Of a stretch of DNA of 64,000 nucleotides, positions 17,341 through 25,110 are shown piece after piece. The notes beneath the pieces were generated by a model that made no database searches, was not told the origin of the DNA, and worked only from the letters and a program-made list of their open reading frames with translations. Origin of the DNA: Oligosphaera ethanolica (lineage in GTDB: Bacteria; Verrucomicrobiota; Lentisphaeria; Oligosphaerales; Oligosphaeraceae); contig NZ_JAUSVL010000001.1 of the NCBI RefSeq assembly GCF_030814695.1, positions 1,772,227 to 1,836,226 of the forward strand, given 5' to 3'. Each line of letters opens with the position of its first letter. Positions within the stretch are counted from its first letter, which is position 1. A program made the translations under genes and the position numbers.

Positions 17341-18771
17341 CTATTCGTCCCCGGGATTTTCATGCTCGCAGCCATCCCAACAGTAGGTACAGAGGCATTC
17401 CTTCGGGATACCAATCGCCGCAATCATATCATCCAGGCGCTGGTACTTCAAGGACGTCAGCCCAAGATCTTCACGGATGTGATCGACCATCGCCGCATAT
17501 TTCTCAGTAGTACAATCCGTGTACTGATCCAGATTCGCCTCGCAGTCGCCCTCAAGATGCTGGATGGCCCGGCGCGCCGCCAATTCCAGCAAGGCCCGCG
17601 AACGGGAAAAATTCAGGTACTTGCAATTGAACAGGATGGGCGGACACGCCGAACGCACGTGTATCTCCTTGGCACCCAGCTCGGGCAGGCGCTTGAAGGT
17701 GTCGCGCAACTGCGTCCCGCGCACAATGGAATCTTCGCAGAAGAGCAGCTTCTGATCGCGGATAAAGCGCTCAATGGCAATCAGTTTCATCTGCGCGACG
17801 AGCTCGCGGGTCGGCTGGTCACTGGGGATGAAGCTCCGCGGCCAAGTCGGTGTGTACTTGGCAAACGAACGTTTGTAGGGCAGGCCCGACGCGTGCGAAT
17901 AGCCCAACGCATGCGCCGTGCCCGAATCCGGCACGCCCACCACCGCGTCCACGTCCAGTTTGCCATCCCGTTCTGCCAAGGCCATGCCGCAGCGATAGCG
18001 GACATCCTCCACGTTGATGCCTTCGTAACATGATGCGGGAAAGCCGTAGTAGATCCACAGGAACGCGCACATCCGCATGGTCTTGCGGGGCGGCAGAATC
18101 TGCTGTATGCCATTGCGTTCGTGCAACAGCACGGCTTCGCCAGGCCCCAGCCGGCGCACGACTTTGAAGCCGAGGTTGTCCAGCGCGCAAGTCTCAAAGG
18201 TCGCCGCCAGGCTGCCGTCACTCTTCTGGCCGATGATCACGGGCGTGCGTCCATATCGATCGCGCGCGGCGTACACGCCCTCCTTGGCCAGCAGCAGCAT
18301 GGAACAGGAGCCCTGAATCTTATCCTGCGCCGAACGGATGCCGTCGGCAAAATTGGCTTCAAGACTGATGAGTGAGGCGACCATCTCGGTGGGATTCACG
18401 CCTTCGCCCAGGATTTCGGCAAAATGCGCGCGGGTGCTGCGGAAGGCGTTGCGACTCAGCTCACCAAGGTTGTTGATCACACCAACAGTGGTGATGCCGA
18501 AAGTCCCGAGGTGCGACGAGACGATCAGGGGCTGATCACCCGTATCGCTAATACAGCCAATGCCGCGGGAGCCCTTGAGCTCATCGACATCGACTTGGAA
18601 CTTACTGCGAAACTGCGCGTTGCTGATATCATGAATAAAGCGTTTGAAACCTTTTTCGCCCCAGACCATCATACCACCACGCTGATTGCCCAGGTGCGAA
18701 TGATAGTCAGTGCCAAAGAAAAGATCCTGAACACAACTACCTGCAGAGACGACGCCAAAGAAACCGCCCAT
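17341..18771 (-). CDS. Amidophosphoribosyltransferase-like protein lacking the glutaminase cysteine
   Basis: PurF makes phosphoribosylamine from PRPP and glutamine. This 476-residue protein has the whole PurF layout: an Ntn-type glutaminase domain (GGMMVWGEKGF, SHLGTFGITTVGVINN, YAARDRYGRTPVIIG) and a PRTase domain with the PRPP loop LLFCEDSIVRGTQLRDT. KRSFAKYTPTWPRSFIPSDQ is the usual flexible loop region. The N-terminus reads MGGFFGVVS, not MCGIxG, so the N-terminal cysteine nucleophile is a glycine. A cluster of cysteines ends the protein (CLCTYCWDGCEH). A class of such MGGFF proteins occurs in Bacteroidetes and PVC genomes beside normal PurF; it may use ammonia or another amine donor (inference). 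asnS lies 144 bp upstream. Confidence 0.8.
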   Translation of the reverse strand: MGGFFGVVSAGSCVQDLFFGTDYHSHLGNQRGGMMVWGEKGFKRFIHDISNAQFRSKFQVDVDELKGSRGIGCISDTGDQPLIVSSHLGTFGITTVGVINNLGELSRNAFRSTRAHFAEILGEGVNPTEMVASLISLEANFADGIRSAQDKIQGSCSMLLLAKEGVYAARDRYGRTPVIIGQKSDGSLAATFETCALDNLGFKVVRRLGPGEAVLLHERNGIQQILPPRKTMRMCAFLWIYYGFPASCYEGINVEDVRYRCGMALAERDGKLDVDAVVGVPDSGTAHALGYSHASGLPYKRSFAKYTPTWPRSFIPSDQPTRELVAQMKLIAIERFIRDQKLLFCEDSIVRGTQLRDTFKRLPELGAKEIHVRSACPPILFNCKYLNFSRSRALLELAARRAIQHLEGDCEANLDQYTDCTTEKYAAMVDHIREDLGLTSLKYQRLDDMIAAIGIPKECLCTYCWDGCEHENPGDE

Positions 18772-18915
18772 ACTTTTCAGCCTTCTTTCGTTCTAGCCAG
18801 TGCTCGTACCATCGTCAGCCGATACGCCCGAGGGGGGCTGTCCGGCGTGTCCGACCTCGTCCCTGACTGGCCTGCCGTTTCACCAGCACGTCCAGTCTTG
18901 AGGACCAGGGCCCAT

Positions 18916-20313
18916 TCAGAACTCAGCGCTTTGGGGCGTGCGCGGGAAGGGAATAACATCACGGATGTTACCCATGCCCGTACAGAAACGCACCATGCGT
19001 TCAAAACCCAGGCCGAAGCCCGCATGCGGCACGGTTCCGAAGCGCCGCAAATCGCAATACCACCAGTAATCTTCCGGAGTCATGCCGATGTCGCGGATGC
19101 GTGCTTCCAGCACATCCAGGCGCTCCTCGCGTTGGCTGCCGCCGATGATCTCGCCGACCGTCGGCAACAGCACGTCCATGGCCGCGACCGTCTTCTGATC
19201 GTCATTCAGGCGCATGTAGAAGGCTTTGATCTCTTTCGGGTAGTTCATCACAATCACCGGCCCGTGGAAGAGCTCCTCGGCCAGATAGCGCTCGTGCTCG
19301 GACTGCAGGTCCGCGCCCCAGTAGGGCTTGAACTCAAATTTGTCCGCCGCCTTTTCCAGCAGGGCAATGGCCTCGGTGTAGCTGATGCGGGTAAACTCCG
19401 CCTTGGCGAGGGCTTCGAGGTTTGCCAGCAGGCCCTTCTCCACGCGCTGGTCGAAGAATTTGAGGTCTTCGGGGCAACGCGCGAGCACTTCCTGGAACAG
19501 GAAGCGCAGATAGTCCTCAGCCAGATCAGCGTCGTCATTGAGATCGGCAAAGGCGATTTCCGGTTCGATCATCCAGAATTCGGCCAGATGCCTGGTCGTG
19601 TTGGAGTTTTCGGCGCGGAAGGTCGGCCCGAAGGTATAGACATTGCCGAGGGCGCAGGCATGGGTTTCGGCTTCCAGCTGGCCACTGACCGTGAGGTTGG
19701 CCGGCCGCGCAAAGAAATCCTGCTTGAAGTCGATCTTGCCGCTGTCGGGATCCCGCGGCGGTTTCTCCAGGTCGAGGGTCGTCACCTGGAACATCTCGCC
19801 GGCGCCTTCGCAGTCGCTGGCGGTGATGATCGGCGCGTTGAAGTAGTAGAAATCCCGCTCCTGGAAGAAGCGGTGAGTGGCAAAGGCCAAGGCGTTGCGT
19901 ACCCGCGCCACCGCCCCGAAGGTGTTGGTGCGCGCCCGCAGATGGGCGACTTCACGCAGACGCTCGAAGGATATGCGGCTCTTGCCCAAGGGGTATTCCA
20001 GCGGATCGCAGAAGCCCAGCACGGTCAAGGTCGTGGCCTGCAGCTCAACGGCCTGGCCGGACGCCGGCGACTCTACCAGCTGACCCGTCACTTTTATCGA
20101 CGCACCGGGATGCAGACGCGTAACCTCGGATGCATAATTGGCCAGACTCGCCGGCGCCAGCACCTGCAGATTGCCCATGCAGGAACCGTCATTCAATTCA
20201 ACAAACGACATGCCCGCCTTCGAATCCCGACGAGTACGCACCCAACCAGCAACCGTCATCTCTTTGCCGTACTCACGGCTGGCTAGCGCGTCACGCACCA
20301 ATGTCCGCCTCAT
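18916..20313 (-). CDS. asnS: Asparaginyl-tRNA synthetase
   Basis: This class II enzyme charges tRNA-Asn. The 465-residue length equals the E. coli type. The N-terminal OB-fold anticodon-binding domain ([20 protein letters not shown]) is followed by the catalytic core. Motif 2 is [19 protein letters not shown], and motif 3 is [15 protein letters not shown], with DVIPFPRTP at the end. Motif 1 lies at [20 protein letters not shown]. The product is complete and nothing is missing. It is the first gene of the minus-strand run down to 12064. The 740-bp gap upstream holds only repeats, so its promoter is probably between 20314 and about 20450. Confidence 0.95.
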   Translation of the reverse strand: MRRTLVRDALASREYGKEMTVAGWVRTRRDSKAGMSFVELNDGSCMGNLQVLAPASLANYASEVTRLHPGASIKVTGQLVESPASGQAVELQATTLTVLGFCDPLEYPLGKSRISFERLREVAHLRARTNTFGAVARVRNALAFATHRFFQERDFYYFNAPIITASDCEGAGEMFQVTTLDLEKPPRDPDSGKIDFKQDFFARPANLTVSGQLEAETHACALGNVYTFGPTFRAENSNTTRHLAEFWMIEPEIAFADLNDDADLAEDYLRFLFQEVLARCPEDLKFFDQRVEKGLLANLEALAKAEFTRISYTEAIALLEKAADKFEFKPYWGADLQSEHERYLAEELFHGPVIVMNYPKEIKAFYMRLNDDQKTVAAMDVLLPTVGEIIGGSQREERLDVLEARIRDIGMTPEDYWWYCDLRRFGTVPHAGFGLGFERMVRFCTGMGNIRDVIPFPRTPQSAEF

Positions 20314-20483
20314 TATCCGCTCCTTGAATCACCATCTGCACTATATGCAAAACAAACGCCGGCATCCACGCGGTGCTGCCGACTGCCACACGTTATTGCG
20401 AAAACTTGTAATATAGCATGACTTGCCCGGCAGTCCGCAGCACCAAAACGGAATTGTGGATTGCCCCGCAAGCGGTCAGTCAT

Positions 20484-20680
20484 TGATACTAGCCTTTCCC
20501 GCAGTATGCTTAGCCAAGCGCGCCCGTCTCCCGAAGCGTCACGCGCCTGTCTCCCAGCCGTGGTGCGGGCTTATAGCCCGCGCCGTCGCAAGAGACCAGC
20601 AGGCGCCCACTCGCGCGCCCGACATCCCAGGCCGCGAAGCGGCAGCAGCGCTGAAAGCGAAAGGCGCCGGGGAGCCGGTT
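20484..20680. repeat. Dispersed intergenic repeat R2 with variable GC hairpin, copy a
   Basis: Contains ATTGATACTAGCCTTTCCCG, CAGTATGCTTAGCCAAGCG and CCCGAAGCGTCACGCGCC, all recurring near 49283-49350. Then comes GTGGTGCGGGC-TTATA-GCCCGCGCC, a hairpin whose counterparts lie at 49368-49384, 30197-30218, 20836-20852 and 43990-44010 with different stems and loops. It ends with a GCCGCGAAGCGGC hairpin shared with R3. Together with the R1 copy to the right it fills the 20314-21053 gap; no gene is supported there. Confidence 0.65.
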
Positions 20681-20818
20681 ATCAATTACTCCCATGAAAC
20701 CCGCTGCCGCAAAGGTCGGCGGATATCAAGGTACAATGGCTGGGCGGCGAATGGCCGTGGGTTTGCTGCAAATTGTCCCCGGTGTATTCCCCACCGGGGT
20801 GGTTACTGACCGATTACA
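20679..20818 (+). repeat. Dispersed intergenic repeat R1, copy b
   Basis: The second R1 copy, in the same orientation as copy a. Its right-end hairpin is CCCCGGTG-TATTCC-CACCGGGG, different from the CCC..GCGAAGC..GGG of copy a, yet still fully paired. Confidence 0.75.
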
Positions 20819-20960
20819 TCTCGCGGCCGTGGAGTGGGCGTCTCGCCCACTCCGACAAGACGGCTCATTATACCGTCCTCGTCATCCACGCCGACCGTAC
20901 CCAGCACGTCTCCCCCGCCACACGGGCCACACGAGCCGTGCGCACAGCGGCTTCCTGTCG
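20819..20960. repeat. R2-like segment following R1b
   Basis: GTGGGCGTCTCGCCCAC hairpin, then AAGACGGCTCATTATACCGT and CCTCGTCATCCACGCCGACC, which matches 49390-49435 almost base for base (49390: GACGGCTCATTACACCGTCC). The stretch has no gene. It shows that R2 modules can be split by or joined to R1. Confidence 0.6.
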
Positions 20961-21053
20961 CTGCACCTTTGGCGGCGCGAACTGCCGCACCGCAACACGG
21001 CACAGCGCCAAAAATCGGCGTTAATCTGCGACATCTGCGGAGAAACAAATGGT

Positions 21054-21839
21054 TTAGTGCCAGAGCGGGTTCATGGCGACGTCGTCGCCGAGAGCGTCCC
21101 GGAGCGGGTCTTTTTCCTCGGCGGAGAAACCCAGCCACGAGCGCCGACGCCAGCCTTCGGCGTGGGTGAAGCGTCCGGTGCGGCGTCCGAGTTCTGCCGC
21201 GAAGCCCACCATGACCTTCTGGTATGCGTCCATGCCTTGGCTCACATCCAGCCATTCCTTTTGCGAGCTATGGCAGCTGAGCATGTCCCATTTCATCTGC
21301 ATGACTGGCGCGATATTGACAAAGAATTCCGGCTCAATGCGGCGCCGGAACGGGTCCATCAGACCATGCGGAATCGCGTGATAGACCACCACGTCGTCCT
21401 GAATGGGCGGGCGCGGCGGCCGACACTGGGCGTTGCGCATGCCACGGCAAAACGCCGCCGTTACGGCGACACGACAGCTGTTGATGTGGTCCTCCATGTA
21501 GTCGTCCGTCGACTGCGTGAGCACTATCTGCGGGCGGACGTCGCGCACCACGCTGAGGACCTGACTGATGACATCCCAGTTGTGAAACACCTCCAGGTCG
21601 TTGCACACCGCCGGGTGCCAGACGGCCCCGGCCAATTTGCAGGCCGCCTGGCCCTCTGCGCGCCGCTTGGCGACGATCGTCTCGACGTCGTCCACCGCCG
21701 TGCCGCAGCTGCCGTTGGCAATGGTCATGCAGTGCATTTCCCAGCCTCGCGCCTGCAGCATCAGCATGGTGCCGGCAAACATGAATTCAATGTCGTCCGG
21801 ATGGGCCACCAGGGCCAAAACTCGTGGTTTTTCGCTCAT
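21054..21839 (-). CDS. PIG-L/LmbE family N-acetylglucosaminyl-type deacetylase
   Basis: PIG-L enzymes are zinc hydrolases that remove acetyl groups from GlcNAc-containing small molecules. The 261-residue protein begins with the family motif VLALVAHPDDIEFMFAGTM (AHPDDxE, zinc ligands His and Asp). It continues with RAEGQAACKLAG, and DDYMEDHINSCRVAVTAAF supplies the third ligand histidine (HxxH-like). The start ATG at 21839 overlaps the TAA of the upstream gene by one base (TAATG), so the two are translationally coupled. The longer frame upstream only reads that gene out of frame. The partner is a GlcN6P-deaminase-like protein, which suggests a small amino-sugar pathway. Confidence 0.85.
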   Translation of the reverse strand: MSEKPRVLALVAHPDDIEFMFAGTMLMLQARGWEMHCMTIANGSCGTAVDDVETIVAKRRAEGQAACKLAGAVWHPAVCNDLEVFHNWDVISQVLSVVRDVRPQIVLTQSTDDYMEDHINSCRVAVTAAFCRGMRNAQCRPPRPPIQDDVVVYHAIPHGLMDPFRRRIEPEFFVNIAPVMQMKWDMLSCHSSQKEWLDVSQGMDAYQKVMVGFAAELGRRTGRFTHAEGWRRRSWLGFSAEEKDPLRDALGDDVAMNPLWH

Positions 21840-22771
21840 TAGTGCATCTCCACGGCGCAGGGGCCAATGCCCGGGCGATAGAAATTGAACTGGACATTGG
21901 GATGATCCGCCAGCAGGCTCATGGGCACGGCCGAATCCGCCAAGCCCTTGCTGATCATGAACGTGGTCAGGCGCATGCCAAAGGCGTTGTCGTGGCAACC
22001 GGCCTGCCAGATGGACACCTTGTCGCATTTCCAGGTCTCCTGCGGCCCCACCGTCGCCGCCACAGTCGGCACCATGGCGATATTGCCGCCGCCCGACGTC
22101 CGGGCGTTCTGCATGACGGTCATGGGATGGAGATCCACGATGCGGGTGGCCAGCTGCCGGTACTCGGCCGGCGTCGGCGGCCGCTCTGCGTAGGCACCGG
22201 CGCGCTTCACCGGGTCGTTGAACGCCCAGTGCTTGGTGTCGCCCTGCCCCCCTTGCATCAAGCGGCAGCGGACGCTGTCAAAACTCCGGCTGTACACGGA
22301 CAGATCGCCGGTGGGGAAATGCATGTTCGCTTCCGGCAGGCGCAGCTCGGGCCGAATGCGGTCAAAGCACAGCGCCTTGTCACAGCGTGAAAAGGACAAC
22401 GGGTGATCCGCGCTCACGGCCACGCCGTTTTCCACCCACTCGTCCATGCCCCAGAAATGCGCACCCAAACGCCCCAGATTCATGCCAGTGGCGTTGACGA
22501 TGCGGGCCACCAGCGGCAGCTGCTCCGTCGGTCCGATCGGCCCGCAGACGCCGCAGGGATTATCTGGCGTCGACTGCTGCCACGCCTCGATATACTCCAG
22601 GGCCTCCGCCAGATAGAACTCTTCAATGCTGTCAAACATCACGACCTTGAAGCCGGGGCGCGACAGCTGCTCCAGGTCGCGCACCGTCAGCTTCGCCACG
22701 TCGGCGACCAGGTCGTCGCTGATCGTCGTGTAATCCCACCATTCCGGAGCTACCACACTGCGTTTTCTCAT
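21839..22771 (-). CDS. Glucosamine-6-phosphate deaminase/isomerase-like protein
   Basis: About 310 residues of the NagB/6-phosphogluconolactonase-like fold. Its blocks include [20 protein letters not shown] near residue 75, [18 protein letters not shown] near 102 (the NagB 'FxxDEY' region reads FWGMDEW), [18 protein letters not shown], and a later [26 protein letters not shown] about 8 bases upstream fixes the ATG at 22771; the frame beyond it is non-coding. Its stop overlaps the start of the PIG-L gene. Known NagB enzymes turn GlcN6P into Fru6P and ammonia; the divergent active-site spacing here means the substrate could be another amino sugar. It diverges from GH127 with a 246-bp shared gap. 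Confidence 0.72.
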   Translation of the reverse strand: MRKRSVVAPEWWDYTTISDDLVADVAKLTVRDLEQLSRPGFKVVMFDSIEEFYLAEALEYIEAWQQSTPDNPCGVCGPIGPTEQLPLVARIVNATGMNLGRLGAHFWGMDEWVENGVAVSADHPLSFSRCDKALCFDRIRPELRLPEANMHFPTGDLSVYSRSFDSVRCRLMQGGQGDTKHWAFNDPVKRAGAYAERPPTPAEYRQLATRIVDLHPMTVMQNARTSGGGNIAMVPTVAATVGPQETWKCDKVSIWQAGCHDNAFGMRLTTFMISKGLADSAVPMSLLADHPNVQFNFYRPGIGPCAVEMH

Positions 22772-22929
22772 CACGTCAATCTCCCTGAAGTGAAATCCAT
22801 GCCTGCGCCAGCACTGCGCCGGGCGCTTCCGGAACGCTATTGTAATGACCTTTGCGCCTTTTGCAACAGGACGCCCACAGTAGGCCACGCGGTGAAAAAA
22901 ACATTCCCCAGGCCAACCACGACGCCCTC

Positions 22930-22945
22930 TGCGTATATAGTACCC
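22930..22945 (+). promoter_or_regulatory. Candidate -10 region for the GH127 gene
   Basis: CTGCGTATATAGTACCC lies about 80 bp before the GH127 start in the divergent gap. The TATAGTA core resembles the boxes before the two membrane-protein genes downstream (TAGTAT at 25045 and 27623). No good -35 is seen. Confidence 0.35.
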
Positions 22946-23017
22946 GTCACCAGGCTCTGTTACGTCCTCCAGCACAGCTCACCCACGGATGTCACCCCAG
23001 TCAGAAGGCCCTTGTCA

Positions 23018-24943
23018 ATGAAAGACCACGTCAGCACCCGCAGCGCCGCCCCCGCCGTCACCGCCGTCACCCTCACCGGTGGCTTCTGGCAGGATAAACA
23101 GCGCGTCAACCGCGACATCACCCTCCCCATCGAATACGACCAGTGCAAGAAAACCGGCCGTCTCGACGCCTGGAAACTGGAGTGGAAACCCGGCCAGCCC
23201 AATCCCCCCCACATCTTCTGGGACTCCGATGTCGCCAAGTGGATCGAAGCCGTCGGCTACAGCCTCGCACAATTCCCCGACCCCGCCCTGCAGGCCCTCT
23301 GCGATGAGGTCATCGACTGGATGGCCGCCGCCCAACAGCCCGACGGCTACCTCAATGTCCATTTCACCATTGTCGAGCCCGACAAACGCTGGAGCAACCT
23401 CGAAGGCGCCCACGAACTCTACTGCGCCGGACACCTCATGGAAGCCGCCGTCGCCTACTACCAGGGCACCGGCAAACGCACGCTACTCGACGTCATGTGC
23501 CGCTATGCCGACTACATTGCCGCGACCTTTGGGCACGGCCCCGGCCAAAAACGCGGCTATCCCGGCCACGAGGAAATCGAGCTGGCGCTCGTCAAGCTCG
23601 CCAAAGCCAGCGGCAACGACAAGTACCTCAAGCTGGCCGAATACTTCATCAACGAGCGCGGCCAGCAGCCCCACTACTACGACCAGGAACGCCGCGCCCG
23701 TGGTGATGCGCCCAAGAACCACGGCCCCGCCGAGATCGGTCCCTACGCAGTCTTCCAGGCACACCTGCCCGTCCGCGAACAACTCACCGCCGAGGGCCAC
23801 GCCGTCCGCGCCTGCTATCTCTACGCTGGTATGGCCAGCGTCGCCAAAGCCACCGGCGATCCGTCGCTGCTGGACGCCTGCCGGCGCCTCTGGGACAACA
23901 TCAGCACCCGCCGCATGTACATCACCGGCGGCGTCGGCTCGTCGCGCTTTTCCGAGCGCTTCACCTTCGACTACGACCTGCCCAACGAAGAGGCCTACGC
24001 CGAAACCTGCGCGGCCATCGCCCTGGTCTTCTTCGCCCGCAACATGCTCGAATGCGATCCCGACAGCCGCTATGCCGATGTCATGGAACGCGCCCTCTAC
24101 AACGGCGTCATCAGCGGCGTGTCACTGGACGGCCGGCATTTCTTCTACGACAACCTTTTAGCCAGTCATCCGGAATATCACAAATTCAGCGGCCAGAAAT
24201 CCCCGCGTCGCCAAGAATGGTTCGGCTGCGCCTGCTGCCCGCCTAACATCGCTCGCGTGCTCGCGTCCATCGGCAGCTATTTCTACACCAGCAACGACGA
24301 TGCTATCTGGGCACACAGCTACGCCAGCTGCGACGCGACCTTCTCGGTCGCCGGCCAAAATGTCCGCCTCAATCAGCAGACCAACTACCCGTGGGACGGC
24401 GATGTCGCCATCACCGTCCACCCCGACCAGCCCTGCTCCTTCGCCCTGGCCCTGCGCATCCCCGACTGGTGCCGCCAGGCCGCCCTCAAAGTCAACGGCA
24501 AGACCATGGCCATCCCGGCAATCAACGAACGCGGCTACGCCGTCATCCGCCGCCAATGGCAGGCGGGCGACAAGGTCGAGCTGAGCCTAGCCATGGCGCC
24601 CGAGCGCATCTACGCCCACCCGTCCGTCCGTCATGACGCCGGCCGCGTCGCCCTCCAGCGCGGCCCCGTCGTCTACTGCCTGGAAGAAGTGGACAACGGC
24701 CCGGACCTCGCCGACCTGCGCCTCCCCCCCGTCGCTGAACTCGACGTCCACCCAGGCCCCGCCGATCTCGGCGGCGTCCCCGTCATCACCGGCCCGGCCC
24801 TGCGCCGCGACAAAAGCGCCTGGGATATCAAGCTCTACGCGGCCGACAATTCCCACTACCACGCCGGCTCCCTCATGGCCATTCCGTATTTCCTCTGGGC
24901 AAACCGCGACCCCGGCGAAATGATCATCTGGATCCTCGAATAA
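23018..24943 (+). CDS. GH127 family beta-L-arabinofuranosidase-like glycoside hydrolase (DUF1680)
   Basis: GH127 enzymes release beta-L-arabinofuranose from plant-type glycans using a cysteine nucleophile held by zinc. The 641-residue protein has the typical opening TLTGGFWQDKQRVNRD and the (alpha/alpha)6 barrel repeats, HELYCAGHLMEAAVAYYQGT being one. YITGGVGSSRFSERF and the cysteine cluster WFGCACCPPNIAR, with Cys404, 406 and 407, follow. In the characterised B. longum enzyme a comparable C-x-CC holds the zinc and the nucleophile. A beta-sandwich C-terminus ends in FLWANRDPGEMIIWILE. The start at 23018 has GAAGG about 10 bases upstream; there is no signal peptide, so it is probably cytoplasmic. 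Two membrane-protein genes follow on the same strand. Confidence 0.9.
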   Translation: MKDHVSTRSAAPAVTAVTLTGGFWQDKQRVNRDITLPIEYDQCKKTGRLDAWKLEWKPGQPNPPHIFWDSDVAKWIEAVGYSLAQFPDPALQALCDEVIDWMAAAQQPDGYLNVHFTIVEPDKRWSNLEGAHELYCAGHLMEAAVAYYQGTGKRTLLDVMCRYADYIAATFGHGPGQKRGYPGHEEIELALVKLAKASGNDKYLKLAEYFINERGQQPHYYDQERRARGDAPKNHGPAEIGPYAVFQAHLPVREQLTAEGHAVRACYLYAGMASVAKATGDPSLLDACRRLWDNISTRRMYITGGVGSSRFSERFTFDYDLPNEEAYAETCAAIALVFFARNMLECDPDSRYADVMERALYNGVISGVSLDGRHFFYDNLLASHPEYHKFSGQKSPRRQEWFGCACCPPNIARVLASIGSYFYTSNDDAIWAHSYASCDATFSVAGQNVRLNQQTNYPWDGDVAITVHPDQPCSFALALRIPDWCRQAALKVNGKTMAIPAINERGYAVIRRQWQAGDKVELSLAMAPERIYAHPSVRHDAGRVALQRGPVVYCLEEVDNGPDLADLRLPPVAELDVHPGPADLGGVPVITGPALRRDKSAWDIKLYAADNSHYHAGSLMAIPYFLWANRDPGEMIIWILE

Positions 24944-25025
24944 GCACGCTCACCAGACGTCCCGCGCCATGCGTACAACTGCGCCGGCGCGGGCGCCGAT
25001 GGCAAACGCACGGCCGCTACTGGCC

Positions 25026-25051
25026 GAATGTCCCGGATCGTGCATAGTATG
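25026..25051 (+). promoter_or_regulatory. Upstream element shared by both tandem membrane-protein genes, copy 1
   Basis: GAATGTCCCGGATCGTGCAT followed by AGTATG ends 60 bp before the ATG at 25111. The same positions relative to the second gene (27604-27629) read TAATGTCCAAGGGCGTGCAT plus AGTATG, aligned without a gap. TAGTAT (25045-25050) would serve as a -10 box. The element is probably a promoter copied with the gene. Confidence 0.45.
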
Positions 25052-25110
25052 CTCTTCTTTCGTGCGCAACCGCAAGCCACGCCAACTGGCGGCCTTTGAG
25101 GAATGGCATC

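Noticed and set aside
20423..21024. Plus-strand frames before the PIG-L gene
   Set aside because: They read R1/R2 repeats and run into the antisense of the deacetylase.
22772..22975. Longer N-terminus for the GlcN6P-deaminase-like gene
   Set aside because: The extension lacks family similarity and crosses the divergent promoter gap; the ATG at 22771 has a good Shine-Dalgarno.
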